Source of the DNA: Hymenobacter glacialis | GTDB lineage: Bacteria; Bacteroidota; Bacteroidia; Cytophagales; Hymenobacteraceae | Direction: 5' to 3' | NCBI RefSeq assembly: GCF_001816165.1 | Contig: NZ_MDZC01000057.1 | Span: forward strand, 1-64,000 | Length of the DNA stretch: 64,000 nt | Shown: positions 17,140 to 26,078 of the stretch, piece after piece | Layout of the letters: every line of letters begins with the position of its first letter | How positions within the stretch are numbered: the first letter of the stretch is position 1 | The notes under the pieces: generated by a model | The model's database searches: none | What the model was told of the DNA's origin: nothing | What the model saw: only the letters and a program-made list of their open reading frames with translations | Made by a program: the position numbers and the translations under genes

Positions 17140-17850
17140 CTACGTCCCAATCACAAACACCGTGGGAATCTTATGCAGTTCAGGCGCTGGCAGGCGCCGC
17201 CAGTCGCTCACGGGTAGGGTTTTGATGAACTCGCCCGTGCCGGTTACATCTGCTGCCACGCACAAGCGGGTGCCAGGCTGCAGGTGCGCCACCAAATCGG
17301 CGAACAAAGATCCGTTGCGGTAGGGTGTTTCAATAAATAGCTGCGACTGCTGTCGCTGCTGTCCTTCCCGCTCCAGCGTTTTGATGGCCGCGATGCGCGG
17401 CGCCTTTTCGATGGGCAAGTAGCCGTGAAACGCAAACTGCTGCCCGTTCAGGCCCGACGCCATGAGGGCCAGCAGCAGCGACGATGGCCCCACCAGCGGC
17501 ACCACGCGCAAACCCAGGCGGTGGGCCTCGCGCACCAGCGCCGCGCCGGGGTCGGCAATGCCGGGGCAGCCGGCTTCGCTGAGGATGCCGCCGTCGATGC
17601 CCTCTTTCACCAGCGGCACCAAGGCGGCGCGCACCTCAGCATCGGTGCTGTCCTTGTCGATGACGGTGAACCGGATGTCCTCAATCACACGGGCCGGGGC
17701 CACGCTTTTTACGAAACGGCGGGCCGTGCGTGCGTTTTCTACCAGGAAGTAGGGCAGAGCCGCCACGGCTGCCAGCACCTGCGGCGGCAGTACTTGTGGG
17801 GCCGTGTCTTCGGCCAGGGGAGTAGGGAGGAGGTATAGCGTAGCAGGCAT
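17140..17850 (-). CDS. RsmI-like SAM-dependent methyltransferase (tetrapyrrole methylase fold)
   Basis: A 236-residue protein with the family landmarks LYLLPTPLAED at the N-terminus, SEAGCPGIADPGAALV, VVPLVGPSSLLLALMASGLNGQQFAFHGYLP, and TPYRNGSLFADLV. RsmI methylates the ribose of 16S rRNA C1402. This shorter form, lacking the C-terminal part of E. coli RsmI, is common in Bacteroidota, and its exact target is not shown by the sequence. It follows the esterase gene on the same strand after a 73-bp gap. Confidence 0.8.
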   Translation of the reverse strand: MPATLYLLPTPLAEDTAPQVLPPQVLAAVAALPYFLVENARTARRFVKSVAPARVIEDIRFTVIDKDSTDAEVRAALVPLVKEGIDGGILSEAGCPGIADPGAALVREAHRLGLRVVPLVGPSSLLLALMASGLNGQQFAFHGYLPIEKAPRIAAIKTLEREGQQRQQSQLFIETPYRNGSLFADLVAHLQPGTRLCVAADVTGTGEFIKTLPVSDWRRLPAPELHKIPTVFVIGT

Positions 17851-17923
17851 AAGCAGTGGATTGAGCGCGCAAAGGAACAGCCCAGCTGCTTGGAACCCAG
17901 CCCCAAGTTGCGCCTACTCGCTT

Positions 17924-18709
17924 CTACTGCTGCACAAAGGCTTTTACCAGTTGGAAAACCTCCTCGGGTTTTTCGGCGTGCAGCCAGTGGCCGGCATCCA
18001 CCACGGTTTCCACCTGCGAGTTGGGGAAGAGGGCCGGGATGCTGTGGAGCTTGTCTTCGGCGGTTATGTAGTTCGACTTGCCACCCCGCACAAACAGCGC
18101 GGGCTTCAGAAATGGCTGCACGGCTGTGGTTTCCTCGCCCACGGCCGCCATGGAAGAAGCCAGGGTTTCCAGGTTGATGCGCCAGACAAAGGAATTGTCG
18201 TCGCGGCGGTAGAGGTTTTTGAGCAAAAACTGCCGCACGCCCACATGCGGAATGTGCACGGCCATGGCCTCGTCGGCTTGCTGGCGGCCTTCGAGCGTGG
18301 CCAGGGGCACGGCCTGCAGGCCCGCCAGAATGTCGTCCTGGTGCTGCATGTCGGAGAAGCGTGGGGAGATGTCCATCACCAGCAGGTTGGCCAGGCGGTC
18401 GGGGTAGTCGAGGGCGAAGCGCATGGCCACCTTGCCGCCCATGCTGTGGCCCAGCAGCGAGGTATCGGGCCCCAGCTGCAGGTGGTCGAACAGCGCCAGC
18501 ACGTCCTGGGCCATAAGGTCGTAGGAGTGCTCCGGGCTTTGAAAGGAGCGCCCGTGATTGCGCAAATCCACGCTGATAACGCGCAGGTCGGCTTCGGTAG
18601 CCCAGCGCCGGGCCAGTGTCTGCCAGTTGTCGAGTGTGCCGAACAGGCCGTGAAGAATAACCAAGGGCTGGCCCTGGCCTTGGTCGAGGTAATGAAGAAG
18701 GGAGGACAT
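17924..18709 (-). CDS. Alpha/beta-fold hydrolase (YbfF-like esterase)
   Basis: A 261-residue cytoplasmic hydrolase. It has the oxyanion motif ILHGLFGTLDNW, the nucleophile elbow LLGHSMGGKVAM, the acid in the region after LFVRGGKSNYI and the catalytic His in DAGHWLHAEKPEEV. This is the YbfF/acyl-ester hydrolase pattern. Substrate unknown. A -7 box lies just ahead of the ATG, so the leader is very short. Confidence 0.85.
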   Translation of the reverse strand: MSSLLHYLDQGQGQPLVILHGLFGTLDNWQTLARRWATEADLRVISVDLRNHGRSFQSPEHSYDLMAQDVLALFDHLQLGPDTSLLGHSMGGKVAMRFALDYPDRLANLLVMDISPRFSDMQHQDDILAGLQAVPLATLEGRQQADEAMAVHIPHVGVRQFLLKNLYRRDDNSFVWRINLETLASSMAAVGEETTAVQPFLKPALFVRGGKSNYITAEDKLHSIPALFPNSQVETVVDAGHWLHAEKPEEVFQLVKAFVQQ

Positions 18710-18713
18710 GGGA

Positions 18714-18721
18714 CAAAATTA
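18714..18721 (-). promoter_or_regulatory. -7 box directly upstream of the esterase start
   Basis: Minus-strand TAATTTTG matches TAnnTTTG and ends 5 bp before the ATG at 18709, implying a transcript that is nearly leaderless. Confidence 0.45.
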
Positions 18722-19013
18722 GGGCAACTCGTGCCGGTGAGCGGCGAAAGCACTTTTCTGGGTGCAAACAGTAAACCAAGGTGCCGTGTGAGGCCCGTGT
18801 CCTGTCCCAGGTCATTGGTTAAGCTACTTGGTATTCACAGCAGGCAATCCATGCTGTCATATCGCGTGCAACGCCCCGTTGCTGGCTGCGGGGCTGATGG
18901 TTAGCATTGGCGAGTGCCTGGGTTTAGTGCATAAATCGCCACCAATAGCATCATTCAAAGTGTAAAATTCGGGCATATGAGTGGCTATTCGGGCTGCCGG
19001 GGGCCCGGCGCCG

Positions 19014-19021
19014 TACCTTTG
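19014..19021 (+). promoter_or_regulatory. -7 box of the ketoacyl synthase III gene
   Basis: TACCTTTG, an exact TAnnTTTG match, 45 bp before the GTG start at 19066. Confidence 0.5.
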
Positions 19022-19065
19022 CCAGACTGTTTAGCGCGCTATAATATCCCACCCAACACCACCCT

Positions 19066-20016
19066 GTGTATCTTCATCATGTGGCAGCCTACCTCCCGGA
19101 GGCAGTCGTAACCAATGCTCACTTCACCCGCCTGAATGGCCTTGCCAGCGAGTGGATAGTTGAGCGAACCGGCATTGAGGAGCGCCGCAAAGCCGCTCCG
19201 GGCGAAAACGCCAACACCATGGCCATTGAGGCCACCCGGGCCGTATTGGCCGCCGCGCCTTCCTTCGCCCAGGATTCTATCGACTTGGTCGTGGTGGGTA
19301 CCTACACGCCGCACGATACTATTTTTACGGCCGCTCACGCCGTGCAGCGCTACCTCGGCATCAATGAAATTCCGACGGTCAGCATCTCCTCGGCGTGTTC
19401 CTCTTTGCTTAATGCCGTGGAAATCGTGGAAGGCTATTTTGCCATGGGCAAAGCCACCCGCGCCATTGTGGTGGTAACGGAGCACAACACTGCTTACAAC
19501 AACGAGGAGGACACCATGGCTGGCCACCTGTGGGGCGACGGCGCCGCGGCGCTGCTTCTTTCCAAGGAGCGCATCAGCCCCGACGACCTGCACATTACCG
19601 AAGTTATCACGGGCGGGGCCGCGCCCGTAGGCAAAGCCGACGAAGCAGTGACCCTCAAGCCGGTTGAAAAGGGCATCGTGATGCCTTTCGGCCGCGACGT
19701 ATTTCAGCAGGCCTGCACGTACATGGCCAAGGTGACGCAAACCCTGCTCGATAAGCACCACATTGCTACGGCCGACCTCACGTACCTCATTCCGCACCAG
19801 GCCAACCTGCGCATCTCCAAAAACGTGGTGAAGCAGCTGGGCCTCGACCCCAGCCGGGCCGTCAACAACATCGACCGCCTGGGCAACACCGGCTGCGCCG
19901 GCGCCGCCATCGGCCTCTCAGAAGTTTGGGACACGCTGAAAGGGGGCGATAAGGTGATTATCACCGTGTTCGGTGGTGGGTATTCCTACGGTGCCATGCT
20001 GCTCAAAAAGGGTTAA
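19066..20016 (+). CDS. 3-oxoacyl-ACP synthase III family protein (FabH-like)
   Basis: A 316-residue condensing enzyme. The catalytic triad is complete: Cys111 in SISSACSSL, His244 in IPHQANLR and Asn274 in RLGNTGCAGAAIGL. The N-terminus (MYLHHVAAYLPEAVVTN, ERTGIEERR) is typical of KAS III. It starts with GTG after a good -7 box. There are no plsX, fabD or acpP genes nearby, so it is probably a second, accessory KAS III rather than the housekeeping FabH; that is inference from context. Confidence 0.88.
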   Translation: MYLHHVAAYLPEAVVTNAHFTRLNGLASEWIVERTGIEERRKAAPGENANTMAIEATRAVLAAAPSFAQDSIDLVVVGTYTPHDTIFTAAHAVQRYLGINEIPTVSISSACSSLLNAVEIVEGYFAMGKATRAIVVVTEHNTAYNNEEDTMAGHLWGDGAAALLLSKERISPDDLHITEVITGGAAPVGKADEAVTLKPVEKGIVMPFGRDVFQQACTYMAKVTQTLLDKHHIATADLTYLIPHQANLRISKNVVKQLGLDPSRAVNNIDRLGNTGCAGAAIGLSEVWDTLKGGDKVIITVFGGGYSYGAMLLKKG

Positions 20017-20028
20017 TTTTTGATTATG

Positions 20029-20071
20029 GAGGGTTGAATGCCTTCGATTTTCAACGCAACGGTCAACCCTC
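20029..20071. repeat. Small inverted repeat upstream of arfB
   Basis: GAGGGTTGA (20029-20037) and TCAACCCTC (20063-20071) pair across 25 nt. It lies between the ketoacyl synthase and the ArfB-like gene and causes the open frame of the latter to appear longer than it is. Confidence 0.4.
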
Positions 20072-20090
20072 AAAACTCAACATTCCTGCT

Positions 20091-20495
20091 GTGTTGCCGC
20101 CCGCTAGTGCTTTTCTGCCCGAAATAACGTTTCAAACCAGCCGCTCGAGCGGCCCCGGTGGTCAAAACGTGAACAAGGTGGAGTCGCGGGTGGAGCTGCG
20201 CTGGCATCTGCAGGATTCGCAGGTTTTAACGGAGGCGCAAAAAGGGTTGATTCTGGAAAAGGTAGCCAATCAGCTTACTGCCGAGGGCCTGCTGCTCATC
20301 ACGGCCCAGGACGACCGCAGCCAGCTGCGCAACAAGGAAATTGCCCTGGCCCGCTTCCACGAGCTGCTGCTCAAGAGCCTGCGCCGCCCCAAGCCCCGTA
20401 AGGCCACCAAGCCCAGCAAAGGCGCCGTGCGCAAGCGCCTGGAAAGCAAGAAGAAAGACGGGGAGAAAAAAGCCAACCGCCGCCGGGTAGAGTAG
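20091..20495 (+). CDS. arfB: ArfB-like peptidyl-tRNA hydrolase / release factor homologue
   Basis: A 134-residue protein with the release-factor domain-3 signature SSGPGGQNVNKVESRVEL, the GGQ being the peptidyl-tRNA hydrolysis loop, followed by a Lys/Arg-rich C-terminal tail (about residues 105-134) that in ArfB enters the mRNA channel of stalled ribosomes. It lacks the codon-recognition domain of true release factors. The GTG at 20091 (VLPPASAFLPE) is preferred, because the part from 20034 is intergenic repeat. Role: rescue of ribosomes on broken messages. Confidence 0.85.
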   Translation: MLPPASAFLPEITFQTSRSSGPGGQNVNKVESRVELRWHLQDSQVLTEAQKGLILEKVANQLTAEGLLLITAQDDRSQLRNKEIALARFHELLLKSLRRPKPRKATKPSKGAVRKRLESKKKDGEKKANRRRVE

Positions 20496-20597
20496 CACTT
20501 GCTGCAACGCCGGTACCAGTCAAACTGGTCACGCCAGATGCATTACAGCCGCCTGCAAACCATTCGGATAGGTATTGCTTTGCGCTGGCAAAGGAGG

Positions 20598-21977
20598 TTA
20601 CAGCAACGTGCCGCTTAGAAACAACAGCGCGAAAGCGAAGTAAATAACGACCCCGGTTACGTCGACCAGCGTGGCCACGAAGGGGGCCGAGGAAGTGGCC
20701 GGGTCGGCGCCGAGGCGCTTGAGCAGCAACGGTAGCATGGAGCCGCACAGCGAACCCCACAGCACGATGCCCACCAGCGACGCCCCCACCGTGAGGCCCA
20801 CGCCCCAGTAGTACTCGCCGTATTCGCCCGGAAACAGCTTCGACCACAGCAGAATGCGCGACAAGCCCACCACGCCCAAAATGGCCCCCAGCATGAAGCC
20901 CGTGGCCAGCTCCCGGCGCATCACGCGCCACCACTCGCCCAGGCTCAGCTCACCCAGGCTCATGGCCCGAATGATGAGCGACGTGGCCTGCGAGCCGGCG
21001 TTGCCGCCCGCGCTGATAATGAGCGGAATAAAGAGCGTGAGTACCGCCGCTTTGGCAATTTCGTGCTCGAAGGACTTGAGCGCCGTGGCCGTAAACATCT
21101 CCCCAATCAGCAGGATAACCAGCCAGCCAGCGCGTTTCTTGAGCATGCTCAGCAGGGGCGTGGCCAGGTAGGGCTCGTCGAGGGCTTCGGAGCCGCCCAG
21201 CTTTTGCATGTCCTCGGTGTCTTCCTGCTCGCGAATGCTCAGGATGTCGTCAATGGTGACAATGCCGAGCAGAATGCCCTGGTCCGAGACCACGGGCAGG
21301 GCGTTGCGGTCGTTGCGCCGGAATACGTCGATGGCTTCTTCCTGGTCCTGCACGGCGGTGAGCTGCACAAAGCGGCGGTCCATGAGGTCGCGCACCCGAA
21401 TGGTGGGCGCCGAGAGCAGGAACTCCCGAATGCGAATGTCATCAATGAGCACGCCGTGCGCGTCGGTTACGTAGAGCATGCTCAGCGTTTCGGACTGCCC
21501 GCCGTGCTGGCGCACGTAGTCCAGCACCTGCTGCACCGTCCACGTCTCGCGAATGGCAATGTAGTCGGGCGTCATGAGGCGACCCACCGATTCTTCGGGA
21601 TACCCCAATAGCTGCAGGGTCACGCGGCGCTCTTCTTCCGAGAGGCTCTGCACCAGCTCGGCCACAAAGTTGGCGGGCAGGAATTCGAGCAGGGTGGTCC
21701 GGTCATCCGGCGACATCTCGTTGAGGATGTCGGCCATCTTGTCCTGGGCCAGGTTGTCGAGAAAGTGCCGCTGAATCTCCAGGTCCAGGTATTCAAACAC
21801 CTCGGTAGCCAGCTTCAGGGGCAGCAGCCGGAAGATGATGAGCTGCTCTCGTTCTTCTTCCTCTTCAATGAGCGTGACCAGCTCCGAGGGTTGAAACTCG
21901 CGGAGAACCTGCTTTAGCTTGAAAAATTCGCCCTCCTGAATCAGGGACGTGATGGTTTCCACGGTCTGCGGCTGCAT
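20598..21977 (-). CDS. mgtE: MgtE magnesium transporter
   Basis: A 459-residue inner-membrane Mg2+ channel/transporter. The order is the acidic N domain (residues about 1-130, with LEFLPANFVAELVQSLSEEE), two CBS domains (about 135-260, including MTPDYIAIRETWTV and LLGIVTIDDIL), a plug helix and five TM helices (about 285-458) with the conserved LIISAGGNAGSQATSLIIRA filter segment. Length and order fit the family. It stands alone, with a -7 box at 22041-22048. Confidence 0.95.
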   Translation of the reverse strand: MQPQTVETITSLIQEGEFFKLKQVLREFQPSELVTLIEEEEEREQLIIFRLLPLKLATEVFEYLDLEIQRHFLDNLAQDKMADILNEMSPDDRTTLLEFLPANFVAELVQSLSEEERRVTLQLLGYPEESVGRLMTPDYIAIRETWTVQQVLDYVRQHGGQSETLSMLYVTDAHGVLIDDIRIREFLLSAPTIRVRDLMDRRFVQLTAVQDQEEAIDVFRRNDRNALPVVSDQGILLGIVTIDDILSIREQEDTEDMQKLGGSEALDEPYLATPLLSMLKKRAGWLVILLIGEMFTATALKSFEHEIAKAAVLTLFIPLIISAGGNAGSQATSLIIRAMSLGELSLGEWWRVMRRELATGFMLGAILGVVGLSRILLWSKLFPGEYGEYYWGVGLTVGASLVGIVLWGSLCGSMLPLLLKRLGADPATSSAPFVATLVDVTGVVIYFAFALLFLSGTLL

Positions 21978-22040
21978 GTAAAGAGGAGGGAGGGTGCTTC
22001 GCTAGGCTAGCGGGATTGAGGGGAGGGAGAAGTAGCCCGA

Positions 22041-22048
22041 CAAAAGTA
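22041..22048 (-). promoter_or_regulatory. -7 box of mgtE
   Basis: Minus-strand TACTTTTG matches TAnnTTTG exactly, 64 bp before the mgtE start. I did not recognise an M-box riboswitch in this leader. Confidence 0.5.
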
Positions 22049-22149
22049 GGGCTAAAGCATAGCTTTGGATCGAAAATAACCGTTAAGTGATAAAGGCGAT
22101 GGCTGTGTTGTAACCAAAACCGCCATCTTGCTGACTTAAATTCATTTTG

Positions 22150-22965
22150 ATGCCTTCTACTTCTTCTTCGGGTACACCGCGTGGCACCCTGGTCATGCTA
22201 GGCGGTGGCGACGACGACCCCATGCTGGCCCTGCTGGCCGGACTCCTTCCCGGCCAGTCGGCCATTATTGAGGTGCTCACCACCGCTACCCGACGCCAGC
22301 CGGCGCGCACCGCTGCCGCCTACGCCCACTCCTGGCACCAACTGGACTGCCCGCACGTGCGGCACCTGCGCGTAGACGAAACCCACCCCGCCGACGACCC
22401 CGCCACGCTGGCGCGCCTGCGCAAGGCCACGCTCGTCTTCATGAGCGGCGGCGACCAGGAGCGCCTCACGGAGTTCCTGCTTAACACCGAGTTTCTGACT
22501 ATTCTCAAGGACAAGTACCTGCACGAAGACGGCTTTGTGCTGGCTGGCACCAGCGCCGGAGCGTCGGCCATGGCCGAGTACATGCTGGTGTACGGCCACG
22601 GCTGGCGTAGTCTGTTGGGCGGCCGCGTTGAGGTGATGCCCGGGCTGGGCCTGCTGCCCGGCGTGGTTCTCGACCAGCACTTTGCCGAGCGGGGCCGCTA
22701 CCCCCGCTTAATGCACGCGGTGCTGGCCCAGCCCGGTCTGTTGGGCATCGGCCTAAGCGAAGAAACCGGCCTTATTGTGCATCCCAACCAACCCGCGGTG
22801 GTGTTTGGCGAAGAAGTGGTGGTGGTGGTAGACGCCGGCGATACCACCCACAATAATCTGCCAACCATCGCCGAAGGCCAGCCCATCAGCGGGCACGGGC
22901 TGCGGCTGCACCTGCTGGTAGCAGGCCAGCGCCTGAATGTAGCGACCCGGAGCGTGGAGTATTGA
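22150..22965 (+). CDS. Cyanophycinase (peptidase S51)
   Basis: A 271-residue peptidase-like protein. It has the S51 features GGGDDDP near the start, a beta-strand followed by SGGDQERL, the nucleophile elbow LAGTSAGASAMA (Ser135), and the downstream GLGLLPGVVLDQHFAERGR containing a conserved DQHF block. Cyanophycinase cuts the Asp-Arg polymer cyanophycin to dipeptides. No cyanophycin synthetase is visible here, so the substrate may be made elsewhere or be a different peptide. The ATG at 22150 follows a TTG codon and is the better start. Confidence 0.87.
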   Translation: MPSTSSSGTPRGTLVMLGGGDDDPMLALLAGLLPGQSAIIEVLTTATRRQPARTAAAYAHSWHQLDCPHVRHLRVDETHPADDPATLARLRKATLVFMSGGDQERLTEFLLNTEFLTILKDKYLHEDGFVLAGTSAGASAMAEYMLVYGHGWRSLLGGRVEVMPGLGLLPGVVLDQHFAERGRYPRLMHAVLAQPGLLGIGLSEETGLIVHPNQPAVVFGEEVVVVVDAGDTTHNNLPTIAEGQPISGHGLRLHLLVAGQRLNVATRSVEY

Positions 22966-23090
22966 CCCAAGCCAGTGGCTGCGTGGCCGCTGCCGGCCCT
23001 CCCTTTATTCACCAACTTGCTCCCTTACCAGCAGGGGCACCAAACCGGTATACCTTTACGTTAGTGCCGCAAAATCATCCCGTGCGATTC

Positions 23091-24125
23091 ATGCCTACTT
23101 CCCGTTTGTGGCTGCGGCCGCTGCGTTTCCTGTCTTTTGCGCTGCTGCTGGCCACCTTGCTGCCGTGGGCGTGCACCCGCAAAGCGGTTTCCTTCAATAG
23201 CAATCCGGAGCAGGCCGTAACGGTGCTGGCTTCGGACACGCTCACCCGCACCGCCGACACGCTCAAAGGGAGCCCGTCGCTCAGCACGGCCCGCAAGGTG
23301 GTGATTAGCAAAGAGCAGGAGCGTGCCGCCAAAGAGGCCGAAAAGGCAGCCCAGCGCAAGCCCAGCAAGAAAAAGAAGGTGTTTCTGGGTGAAAAAATCA
23401 AAAAGGGCTTTGCTAAATCCGGTGCCAAGGGCCGCAATCAGATTATCGAAGTTTTCTACTTTCTGAAGTATCCGCTGCCGCTCAATGCCTATGCGCCGGC
23501 CCACTACTACTACGATACCAAAAAGCACAAAATTCTGAAGCTCGCGGCCATTGAAGATGACATTGCGAGCCTGAAAATTCTGCACGGCCCCTACAAAAAG
23601 CTGCAAAACAACAAGGTGATAGAGACGGGCTACTATGCCCTGGGCACCCGCCACCTGCGTTGGGAGCGGTTTGACCGAAACGGGGTGCTGCTCACCAAAA
23701 TTCACTACGAAATGGGCTTCCCGCGCGACGCCAACGTGAGCTACTACGGCGAAGACCGCAGCCTCATCAACGAAGTGGTGCCCTATGTGAACGGCAAGCT
23801 GGAAGGCGACTACGCCAAGTTCCTCATCAATGGCCAGGCCGACTGGCGCGGGCAGTTTGAAAACGGCAAGCGCGTGGGCACCTGGACCAAGTACTGGGGC
23901 TTCCGCAACCGCCGCCACTACGAGTACCAGTACGCCGAGTCCGGCTACGACCCGGAAGTGACTGAGCCTGAACTCGTGCGGGAGTACAACCGCAACGCCA
24001 CCATCATTTTCGATAAGGATAAAAACATCGACAAGCGCGGACAGCCTGAGGCCGTGGACCGGCCCGGCCTGCGCCGTCCCGTGCCCCGCGCCGCGCCCAA
24101 GGTGTTGCCGAAACGCGCCAAGTAA
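23091..24125 (+). CDS. Putative lipoprotein with MORN/YwqK-like repeats
   Basis: A 344-residue protein of unknown function. The N-terminus has a hydrophobic segment ending at LLPWAC, a plausible lipobox, so it is probably an outer-membrane lipoprotein. A Lys-rich stretch (about residues 80-110: KEAEKAAQRKPSKKKK) precedes a region with toxin-antitoxin YwqK/MORN-like strand repeats (GYYALGTRHLRWERFDRNG, YVNGKLEGDYAKFLINGQ, ENGKRVGTWTKYW). The open frame extends to 22962, but the ATG at 23091 starts a proper signal sequence. Confidence 0.7.
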   Translation: MPTSRLWLRPLRFLSFALLLATLLPWACTRKAVSFNSNPEQAVTVLASDTLTRTADTLKGSPSLSTARKVVISKEQERAAKEAEKAAQRKPSKKKKVFLGEKIKKGFAKSGAKGRNQIIEVFYFLKYPLPLNAYAPAHYYYDTKKHKILKLAAIEDDIASLKILHGPYKKLQNNKVIETGYYALGTRHLRWERFDRNGVLLTKIHYEMGFPRDANVSYYGEDRSLINEVVPYVNGKLEGDYAKFLINGQADWRGQFENGKRVGTWTKYWGFRNRRHYEYQYAESGYDPEVTEPELVREYNRNATIIFDKDKNIDKRGQPEAVDRPGLRRPVPRAAPKVLPKRAK

Positions 24126-24174
24126 GTGGCAGTGCTACTGGGGTACATCGCCCCAACAGCTGCTGCTCAGCCAT

Positions 24175-24534
24175 TTAATAGAACGCATCTTCGAAGTGCT
24201 CGAGGCGGAATCCCTGGCTGAGCAGGGTGAGGGCCAGGATGTCGAAGCGGATGTCGCCGCGCCAGTCCATTTCTTCCTGCAGGTGAGTGGCCGCTAGTCG
24301 GAACAGCTCCTTTTTTCGGGCCGAGACGAACGTTTCGGGTGCCCCGTACTGCCCCGAGGAGCGGGTCTTTACCTCCACAAATACCAGCAGCGCCGCGCCG
24401 CGCCGCACCACCAGGTCCACCTCGGCGCGGCCGTGCCGGTAGCTGCGCGCCACTACTTCGTAGCCCAGCGCCAGGAAATGGTCGGCCGCGGCGGCCTCGC
24501 CGGCACGGCCTAACTCGTGGGGGGCATGGGCCAT
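24175..24534 (-). CDS. YraN / UPF0102 family endonuclease-like protein
   Basis: A 119-residue protein with the UPF0102 landmarks GRAGEAAAADHFLALGYEVVARSYR near the start and the PD-(D/E)XK-like core AEVDLVVRRGAALLVFVEVKTR. The family is thought to be a Holliday-junction-resolvase-like nuclease, but its role is not settled. ATG at 24534 is preferred to a TTG five codons upstream. It is convergent with the lipoprotein gene and divergent from lipB. Confidence 0.85.
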   Translation of the reverse strand: MAHAPHELGRAGEAAAADHFLALGYEVVARSYRHGRAEVDLVVRRGAALLVFVEVKTRSSGQYGAPETFVSARKKELFRLAATHLQEEMDWRGDIRFDILALTLLSQGFRLEHFEDAFY

Positions 24535-24701
24535 TGGTCGAGAGGGCAAGGAATGAGCCGACTGCTATAAAGAAAGCGCCGGAGAGCAGCCGCAAGCTAG
24601 CCGCTGGCCGGCAAACCCCCGGCTATGTTGAGCTCGTAGGTTGCGAAGCGGAAAGCGGGAAGCCCGCAGAAGAAGGAACCGGGAAAGCCTACGGTGCTTA
24701 G

Positions 24702-24709
24702 TACCTTTG
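24702..24709 (+). promoter_or_regulatory. -7 box of lipB
   Basis: TACCTTTG, an exact TAnnTTTG match, 26 bp before the lipB ATG. Confidence 0.55.
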
Positions 24710-24734
24710 CGTCCCGTTACCATTTTCCACGCTC

Positions 24735-25532
24735 ATGGCCTCCTCCGTAGACCAGTTACCCCACCAACTGCTCGACACCCTCCCCGCCGCTGAAGGCACG
24801 CCGGTTCCCGGCCCGGCCCTGCGGGTGCACCGCCTCGGGCTGGTGGAGTACGTGCCCACCTGGGACTACCAGCAAGAGCTGATGGATGCCACACTGGCCG
24901 TGAAAACCCACAACCGCCTGGCCGAAACCACCGGGGCCGCCCCGGCCCCTACGCCCAACCACCTGCTGCTCTGCCAGCACCCGCACACCTACACCCTAGG
25001 CAAAAGCGGCAAGCCCGAGCACCTGCTCCTCAACGATGCCGCTCTGGAGGTGCACGGAGCCAGCTTCCACCGCATCAACCGCGGCGGCGACATTACTTAC
25101 CACGGCCCCGGCCAGTTGGTGGGGTATCCCATTCTCGACCTCGACAACTTCCGGCCCGACATCCACTGGTATTTACGTACCCTGGAGGAGGCGGTCATTC
25201 GCACCCTGGCCGAATACGGCCTGCGCGCCGGCCGCATTGCCGGGCTCACCGGCGTGTGGCTGGATTGGGAAGAGGGCGCCCCTAACCCTCGCAAGATTTG
25301 CGCGCTGGGTGTGAAGTGCAGCCGCTGGGTCACGCTGCACGGCTTCGCCCTGAATGTCAATCCCGACCTCCGCTACTTTGGCCACATCGTGCCCTGCGGC
25401 ATCACCGACAAAGCCGTGACTTCTCTGGCACAAGAGTTGGAGAACGGTGCGTCCGTATCGGTTGCCGACGTTCAGGAACGGCTGGTGCCTCACTTACTCG
25501 AATTGCTCGGAGCCACCGAGGTCCGTGCGTAG
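24735..25532 (+). CDS. lipB: LipB, octanoyl-ACP:protein octanoyltransferase
   Basis: A 265-residue cytoplasmic enzyme that moves octanoate from ACP to lipoyl domains, the first step of lipoate synthesis. Conserved blocks are HPHTYTLGKSG, INRGGDITYHGPGQLVGYP (active-site pocket), KICALGVKCSRWVTLHGFALN (catalytic Lys) and FGHIVPCGI (catalytic Cys). It is about 30 residues longer at the N-terminus than E. coli LipB. lipA is not adjacent. Confidence 0.94.
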   Translation: MASSVDQLPHQLLDTLPAAEGTPVPGPALRVHRLGLVEYVPTWDYQQELMDATLAVKTHNRLAETTGAAPAPTPNHLLLCQHPHTYTLGKSGKPEHLLLNDAALEVHGASFHRINRGGDITYHGPGQLVGYPILDLDNFRPDIHWYLRTLEEAVIRTLAEYGLRAGRIAGLTGVWLDWEEGAPNPRKICALGVKCSRWVTLHGFALNVNPDLRYFGHIVPCGITDKAVTSLAQELENGASVSVADVQERLVPHLLELLGATEVRA

Positions 25533-25592
25533 CCGCCTGCAAGCGCCTGCCACCTTCTCCCAACCCGTAGAAATTGCCTAAAGTCCGCTTCC

Positions 25593-26009
25593 TTGAAACA
25601 AAACATTTCCTTTGACCCCGTAGAAGGCGTTTCGGTAGCCATCATTCCCGACGAGACGGCCCTAACGTCCGAAGGCCAAACTATTTGGCAGGTTTACCTG
25701 CTCAATCACAACGCCTTTCCGCTGCAAAACGTCATTGTGAATGCCAATGGCTACGGCCTAAAGGACGACGGGGAGAAGGTGCGCACATCCACGCTGCGCT
25801 ACGTTTTCGAAGAAGTACCGCCCCACACCGCGGTGCCCGTCGAACCCATCGACTCGGCGCTTTTTCATCTAAATAATCAGTACTGGGTCAGCTACTACAA
25901 TGGCCCCCAGATTTTTGACAAGAAATTTATTTTCGTGCCCGACTCCATCGTAGCCGATAACTTTACCCACATTGCTTTGCTCGACCGGGCAGGGGTTTTA
26001 CATAGCTAA
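25593..26009 (+). CDS. Conserved hypothetical protein
   Basis: A 138-residue soluble protein with a TTG start and no signal peptide or membrane segment. The body reads as beta-rich (TIWQVYLLNHNAFPLQNVIV, VPVEPIDSALFHLNNQYWV) and ends near LDRAGVLHS. It reminds me of small uncharacterised Bacteroidota proteins, but I assign no function. It lies 60 bp after lipB and 69 bp before the WecA-like gene. Confidence 0.65.
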   Translation: MKQNISFDPVEGVSVAIIPDETALTSEGQTIWQVYLLNHNAFPLQNVIVNANGYGLKDDGEKVRTSTLRYVFEEVPPHTAVPVEPIDSALFHLNNQYWVSYYNGPQIFDKKFIFVPDSIVADNFTHIALLDRAGVLHS

Positions 26010-26078
26010 GGTTTTAATTAATGCTCCGCTTCGGTTTGTTAAAAACTTGACTTTCCCGGGTGGCCTATTGGATACTTT

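Larger units (their letters stand above)
18710..19065. other. 356-bp intergenic region between divergent genes
   Basis: It holds the esterase -7 box (18714-18721) on the minus strand and the ketoacyl synthase -7 box (19014-19021) on the plus strand. Between them I see no gene, repeat arm or RNA structure that I can support. Confidence 0.5.

Noticed and set aside
22049..22149. Mg2+ riboswitch or other RNA element near mgtE
   Set aside because: No recognisable M-box or ykoK structure; the leader is short.
23091..24125. Antitoxin of a toxin-antitoxin pair, from YwqK-like repeats
   Set aside because: The protein has a lipoprotein signal, and no toxin gene is adjacent; repeats of this kind occur in many unrelated proteins.
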